A stretch of 64,000 nt of DNA from Prevotella sp. P6B1 (GTDB taxonomy: Bacteria > Bacteroidota > Bacteroidia > Bacteroidales > Bacteroidaceae). A program made the translations under genes and the position numbers. The stretch is taken from positions 243,973 through 307,972 of the forward strand of contig NZ_JNKF01000014.1 of assembly GCF_000702825.1 (NCBI RefSeq), read 5' to 3'. The notes under the pieces were generated by a model. It was not told the origin of the DNA. It saw nothing but the letters and a program-made list of their open reading frames with translations, and made no database searches. Below, one piece after another: positions 60,944 to 64,000 of the stretch; position 1 is the stretch's first letter; each line of letters opens with the position of its first letter.

Positions 60944-61538
60944 ATGAGTAACCCAGCTTTTATGTCCGTATGCATCGTGGGGGATAGGCGGCAACTGAGG
61001 TCGCTATATCAAAAGATGCTTAGACTACAAAACCGAAAGAAGCCATGGATTGAGAATGGTTTCTACCACCCAGAACGTTGGTTAGGTAACCTGGTATCGC
61101 GACTTGGAGGCGATTACAACGAAGTGTATTGCAGAGGAACGTGGGACGACCTGGACCTAAACCGAGAAAGGTTATATTTTTTCACAGAGTCGGCTTGGAA
61201 CGCACCTTTTCGATTTACTACGACTCATCCAGAAAGTTTATCCTGGGCTTGAGATATTCTTCTCTGCAGTAGGTGATGATTGGGACTCCTATCTGACAAA
61301 CGATGCAGAACGACGCTTCTTTACAAACAGATTCGAACTTGACATGCCGCCAGATAACGACTACTATGATAGCATTGAAGAGGTGGCAGAACTCGTTGGC
61401 AACTACATCGGACATCATATCGAGCCCACCAAAGAGGCTGTTTACCAAGCTATTGAAGAATGGGAAGATGAGAACGAAGACATCGATGCATATATCAATC
61501 TGAAAGAATTTGAGGTAGTTAGCCTTGATGAGGTTTGA
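60944..61538 (+). pseudogene. Frameshifted gene for an uncharacterised protein (Api92/YubB-like outline)
   Basis: Frame 1 (MSNPAFMSVCIVGDRRQLRS to FFTESAWNAPF) stops at 61252, and a second frame continues without loss as DLLRLIQKVYPGLEIFFSAV, then YLTNDAERRFFTNRF and the acidic end NEDIDAYINLKEFEVVSLD. Removing one T from TTTT at 61207-61210 restores a 197-residue protein. The pattern WLG..V..LGGDYNEVYCRG and TESAW recalls Api92/YubB-type proteins of mobile elements, but this is a weak guess. It may be a true pseudogene, a slippage switch or a sequencing error. Confidence 0.7.
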
Positions 61539-61598
61539 AAAATGAAGTTTTTTCTTTCAATTGTTTGGAACGTATCAGAATAATTCTTATCTTTGCAG

Positions 61599-61703
61599 CG
61601 TCAAAAGGTTACTTTTGGCTATCCGGGTAAGTTTCCCGCGTGAGGGTAAGGCTTTATCGATACTGCCCATTTAAAAAGTCATCCTTATGGATGGCTTTTT
61701 ATT
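61599..61703 (+). ncRNA. Structured small RNA, copy B
   Basis: Promoter TTTG (61564-61567), 20-base spacer, TATCTTTG (61588-61595). Stems: GTCAAAAG/CTTTTGGC (61600-61619), CGGG/CCCG (61624-61627 with 61635-61638), GGGT/GCCC (61644-61647 with 61665-61668) and the terminator GTCATCC/GGATGGC with T-tract (61679-61703). Compared with copy A, the second and third stems have changed on both sides and still pair. Confidence 0.75.
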
Positions 61704-61718
61704 TTTCATATCTCTTTC

Positions 61719-61769
61719 GAAACAAAAAGAGAGGTGCCGCTGCGAAGCTCCACCTCTCTTTTTTGTTTC
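61719..61769. repeat. Bidirectional hairpin, repeat family copy 1
   Basis: GAAACAAAAAGAGAGGTG pairs with CACCTCTCTTTTTTGTTTC; the loop is CCGCTGCGAAGCTC. An inverted copy with the exact reverse-complement loop is at 63310-63341. On the minus strand it also serves as terminator of the PIN toxin gene. Confidence 0.75.
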
Positions 61770-61776
61770 TATACTC

Positions 61777-62181
61777 TCATTTTTCTAAAACGACCTTCAG
61801 AAAATCTGCAGGAGTGATTACTTTGGGTGTATCTGGATAATGCTTCAGATTACCTGTCACCAGGAAAGAATCCTCATTAGTCAAGGCAATTTCGTAAAAC
61901 ACCCGATCATCCTCATCCGGCAAAGGCTCAGGAAAAGCGGTACGCGACATTTCTACACCATGCTCTATTATATACGAAATAAGAGCATCAACTACGGCAG
62001 GCAATAGTTTAAATTTATCTCGATGGAGCACCTCTCTGTATTCTTCTATCACATCACCATCATATAAGGGAGTGAATGCACCCTGAAGCATGAGACCCAC
62101 CACAGTTGAAGTTGCCGCCTGTGGATTATGCGTAATAAGTGCCGACACCAACACATTGGTGTCAATAACAGCGTATATCAT
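61777..62181 (-). CDS. PIN-domain toxin of a type II toxin-antitoxin system
   Basis: A 134-residue predicted ribonuclease of the COG1569-type PIN family. Acidic residues are in YAVIDTNVLVSAL (Asp7), the EEYREVLHR segment (Glu), and LPDEDDRVFYEIAL; the domain closes with FLVTGNLKHYPDTPKVITPA. It overlaps the antitoxin stop by four bases (ATGA), the normal coupling for such pairs. Confidence 0.88.
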   Translation of the reverse strand: MIYAVIDTNVLVSALITHNPQAATSTVVGLMLQGAFTPLYDGDVIEEYREVLHRDKFKLLPAVVDALISYIIEHGVEMSRTAFPEPLPDEDDRVFYEIALTNEDSFLVTGNLKHYPDTPKVITPADFLKVVLEK

Positions 62182-62474
62182 TTCTGTGCTTTATGTTTAC
62201 GTATTACCTTCCTCGCCGCACGAATCTCATTATTAATTTCCTCTAATGACAATTCTGGCTCACTGCTTGATTCAGCTACATTTCGCTGCTGCATAAACAA
62301 CTCTAATGCACTGGGAGCACTTTTTATGGGGAAAGGGATACTACGACTTCTTACAACAGCATTCACAAAGATGTTAAATGCTGTGTTTGCACTCATACCA
62401 AACTGTTCGCAAAGCGCATCAAACTGCGACTTTACTTCAGAGTCAATTCTGACTGTTACTGCTGATTGTGCCAT
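62178..62474 (-). CDS. RelB/DinJ-type antitoxin
   Basis: A 98-residue ribbon-helix-helix antitoxin: SAVTVRIDSEVKSQFDALCE is the RHH strand and helix, followed by FGMSANTAFNIFVNAVV, the RelB/DinJ signature. The C-terminal helix (LSLEEINNEIRAARKVI) binds the toxin. The start at 62474 is chosen over 62534 because the promoter -7 box lies at 62531-62539. First gene of the pair; it probably represses its own promoter. Confidence 0.88.
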   Translation of the reverse strand: MAQSAVTVRIDSEVKSQFDALCEQFGMSANTAFNIFVNAVVRSRSIPFPIKSAPSALELFMQQRNVAESSSEPELSLEEINNEIRAARKVIRKHKAQK

Positions 62475-62530
62475 AATCTCACAATTAAAATTTAACGTCA
62501 TATTGATGGCATAATGCCACCTATTTGACG

Positions 62531-62539
62531 GCAAATATA
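62531..62539 (-). promoter_or_regulatory. Promoter -7 box of the PIN toxin-antitoxin pair
   Basis: Minus-strand TATATTTGC, leader about 50 bases. Confidence 0.55.
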
Positions 62540-62600
62540 CGAAGTATTTTAATAACTTCCAAATTTTTCTGCGATTTTTTTAAACTTCGCCGCTTTTAAC

Positions 62601-62642
62601 AAGAGAGGTGGAGCTTCACTTCACACTTATGCTCACCTCTTA
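62601..62642. repeat. Degenerate hairpin, repeat family copy 2
   Basis: AAGAGAGGTGGAGC pairs imperfectly with GCTCACCTCTT; the left half equals the start of copy 3 (GAGAGGTGGAGCTTC). Confidence 0.55.
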
Positions 62643-62651
62643 TTCGTCATA

Positions 62652-62801
62652 TTATTCATATATCTTTATGGGAAAGGGCATTGGATTCCTTATGAAAAAG
62701 AGCCCAGCTATTTCATTCGCCTCCAGCTTATCATTATGCAGGAAACGCTCATTGTAGCGCTGCAAAAAATGATGTGTATAAGAATGAATCTGTGGTAACA
62801 T
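62652..62801 (-). pseudogene. Duplicated 49-residue fragment of the unknown operon gene
   Basis: Bases 62662-62802 match 57508-57648 at 138 of 141 positions without indels. The minus-strand frame opens at an ATG and reads MLPQIHSYTHHFLQRYNERF to FPIK, then stops after three foreign codons. All three differences are at third codon positions and silent. It is the remnant of a second, diverged copy of the gene and lies 50 bases before the promoter of structured RNA copy C. Confidence 0.85.
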
Positions 62802-62886
62802 TGGAAAATCCTATTAAAATCAGAGAAAAATGAGTTTTTTTCTTTCAATTGTTTGGAACGTATCAGAATAATTCTTATCTTTGCAG

Positions 62887-62993
62887 CGTCAAAAGGTAAC
62901 TTTTGGCTATCCGGGTAAGTTTCCCGCGAGGGAGCAAGACTTGATCGACACTACTCCATTTTAAAAAGAGCTACTCTAATGAGTGGCTCTTTT
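62887..62993 (+). ncRNA. Structured small RNA, copy C
   Basis: Promoter TTTG (62852-62855) and TATCTTTG (62876-62883), nearly identical to copy B from about 25 bases upstream of TTTG to base 62928. Stems: GTCAAAAG/CTTTTGGC (62888-62907), CGGG/CCCG (62912-62915 with 62923-62926), GGAG/CTCC (62931-62934 with 62954-62957) and a terminator GAGCtACTC/GAGTgGCTC (62968-62988) followed by TTTT. The terminator sequence is wholly different from A and B yet pairs fully. Confidence 0.75.
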
Positions 62994-63121
62994 AATATAT
63001 CCTCTTATATCATATATTCTGGTTGCTATCCATGGTGCATGGAGTACAAAATTTTTCGCACACCACAAAATATAATAACCATTTCTTTTGGTAGTGTTAC
63101 AAATTCTTTTTATCTTTGCAG

Positions 63122-63245
63122 CGTCAGAATAGCAAAATTATACATTATTTTTTATTCAGACATTGTTCGCAGTGATGCGAGGAGGTTTATTAATTATGAC
63201 AAAAAATTATAGAGGAATCAGCAGCGATGCTCATTCCTCTTTTTT
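63122..63245 (+). ncRNA. Candidate small RNA or leader with internal terminator, copy D promoter
   Basis: TTTG (63087-63090) and TATCTTTG (63111-63118) share the start sequence GCAGCGTCA with copies B and C, but the rest differs. AGAGGAAT (63211-63218) pairs with ATTCCTCT (63233-63240), followed by T6. A frame of 22 codons with GAGGAGG upstream starts at 63196 and runs through the terminator to 63264, like an attenuator peptide. Confidence 0.45.
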
Positions 63246-63266
63246 ATGTCTTCAGCAGCCATGAGG

Positions 63267-63289
63267 ATTGGTGTCAATAACAGCGTATA
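63267..63289. repeat. 23-base copy of the PIN toxin gene start
   Basis: Identical to 62155-62177, the first codons of the PIN toxin gene (MIYAVIDTN), in the same orientation and without the rest of the gene. Confidence 0.75.
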
Positions 63290-63309
63290 CCTCTCTTTCA
63301 AAAACAAAA

Positions 63310-63341
63310 AGAGAGGTGGAGCTTCGCAGCGGCACCTCTCT
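63310..63341. repeat. Hairpin, repeat family copy 3 (inverted relative to copy 1)
   Basis: AGAGAGGTG pairs with CACCTCTCT; loop GAGCTTCGCAGCGG is the exact reverse complement of the loop in copy 1 at 61719-61769. Confidence 0.75.
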
Positions 63342-63383
63342 ACAACTTATGCAACTAAATTTTATCATGTATGGAAAAACTAA

Positions 63384-63560
63384 CTAAGTTTGCATGAACT
63401 TTATCTCGCGGCGGTTTCCTGTGGGGCGCACGGCGAAGTGGAGCCAGATGGCGCCGCTGGATGAGCGCTCTATCAGCAGTTCGTCGAAGGCTTCGCCACT
63501 CTCCTCGCTGATGTCGAGCAGGATGACGGCGTAGCGGATGAGCTGACTGATATAAAATGT
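63384..63560 (-). pseudogene. C-terminal fragment of an M15-type peptidase
   Basis: The minus-strand frame reads SQLIRYAVILLDISEESGEA, FDELLIERSSSGAIWLHFAV and RPTGNRREIKFMQT before a stop. This is the tail of an M15 D-Ala-D-Ala carboxypeptidase-like (phage lysozyme-like) protein; the zinc-binding N-terminal two thirds are missing. It directly follows the end of the DUF3987/VirE-type gene, so a deletion has joined them. A shorter relic of the same gene is at 11148-11240. Confidence 0.6.
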
Positions 63561-63589
63561 ACCTGCGTACCTGTGTTCGGGGTGCTTAC

Positions 63590-64000
63590 TTACATGACCA
63601 TGATGGCCTTTTTGCGGTACCTGAATTTTGTTGTGCCATCCTCGACATACTCACCAGATTTTTCGATAGTGCCGTCTTTCTGCATACGCTTTATGCGCAT
63701 TCGGGCAGCATCACTGCCATTCAACATAAAACAGCGCATCACATCGGCCGCAGTAAACTCGTCAGGCAGGCGATTGTAACCCTCAATCGTTTTCTGACTA
63801 TGCCGGTGATTGGCAGAAGCATCGCGCAGCTTGTCGTCGAAGTACTTCTCGGCCAGGGCGCCGAAGTAGTGGCGCTGACAGGCAAACTGGATGTTTACTA
63901 TCAACTCGGCCAACTGGTCGTCGATCTCATCCGTTTCAAACTCACCGCACCAGTAGTCGCCCTCCTGATGGAGCTCGCCCCAGTGGCGCATCACGATAAA
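63590..64000 (-). CDS. C-terminal part of a DUF3987/VirE-type protein (continues beyond the window)
   Basis: The frame is open to the window edge (FIVMRHWGELHQEGDYWCGE) and ends at 63590. The visible 136 residues resemble the C-terminus of the large Bacteroidetes DUF3987 or VirE_N primase/helicase-like proteins (ACQRHYFGALAEKYFDDKL, then a winged-helix-like FTAADVMRCFMLNGSDAARM). In other genomes this gene lies in one block with HU-type, smalltalk and M15/amidase genes, of which only tails remain here. Whether the gene is intact upstream cannot be seen. Confidence 0.6.
   Translation of the reverse strand, partial: FIVMRHWGELHQEGDYWCGEFETDEIDDQLAELIVNIQFACQRHYFGALAEKYFDDKLRDASANHRHSQKTIEGYNRLPDEFTAADVMRCFMLNGSDAARMRIKRMQKDGTIEKSGEYVEDGTTKFRYRKKAIMVM

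Noticed and set aside
1..64000. tRNA or rRNA genes
   Set aside because: I scanned gene-free stretches for the GGTTCGAATCC arm and cloverleaf pairing and found none; absence is by eye only.

Overview
The window looks like chromosomal DNA of a Prevotellaceae member (phylum Bacteroidota). Almost every transcription unit has the Bacteroidota promoter pattern (TTTG about 20 bases before TAnnTTTG), Shine-Dalgarno sequences are weak or absent, and the protein families are typical of gut or rumen Prevotella: a BspA-like repeat remnant, DUF6057, DUF418, DUF2807, DUF4369, a GT3-type glycogen synthase, the GGGtGRT/NifU-like pair, a DUF3987/VirE-type protein and a smalltalk remnant. I saw no rRNA, tRNA or CRISPR array.

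Bases 1-11770 hold sugar metabolism (partial ROK kinase, GH35/DUF5597 glycosidase), a HigBA toxin-antitoxin pair, a YgjP-like metallopeptidase, a methyltransferase, a lipoprotein hydrolase and a redox operon (DoxX, small membrane protein, ferritin-like, lipoprotein flavin reductase) preceded by two copies of the palindrome ATCGCnnGCGAT. This part is scattered with broken genes: BspA-like, DUF1593, a frameshifted membrane protein, an HMA relic, an M15 peptidase tail and a smalltalk tail. A tandem repeat and a 130-base nested inverted repeat lie among them.

Bases 11771-50148 are mostly intact core genes: GH43, a Cu/Zn-type permease, a SpoIIE phosphatase, PanE, a DUF418-DUF6057-TolB-like operon, a uracil/xanthine permease with EttA and DeoD, GGGtGRT with a Fe-S scaffold protein, an M3 peptidase, pyruvate kinase, HU, a 29-residue COX24-type protein, RNase G, a GT2 enzyme, a hybrid histidine kinase, an EEP hydrolase, AlaX, alpha-amylase, FabD, a ThiE-like protein, Prs, alpha-glucan phosphorylase and glycogen synthase. 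Amylase, phosphorylase and synthase together indicate glycogen storage and turnover.

Bases 50182-64000 are a visibly AT-rich accessory and defence region. A seven-gene operon interleaves a HaeIII-like (GGCC) and an NgoBV-like (GGNNCC) restriction-modification system and ends with a nucleoside deoxyribosyltransferase-like protein, Vsr and a membrane-anchored Nudix protein. Next is an uncharacterised three-gene operon (CoiA-like nuclease, unknown protein, HNH endonuclease), then a NERD nuclease-type protein with an exported protein, a frameshifted gene and a PIN/RelB toxin-antitoxin pair. Within this region three copies of a roughly 100-nt structured RNA, each with its own promoter and terminator, show compensatory base changes in several stems. 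A 141-base fragment of the unknown operon gene is duplicated beside the third RNA copy and differs only at synonymous positions. The window closes with relics of a DUF3987/VirE and M15 peptidase module.

The best candidates for something undescribed are the repeated structured RNA and its association with the CoiA-like/unknown/HNH operon.
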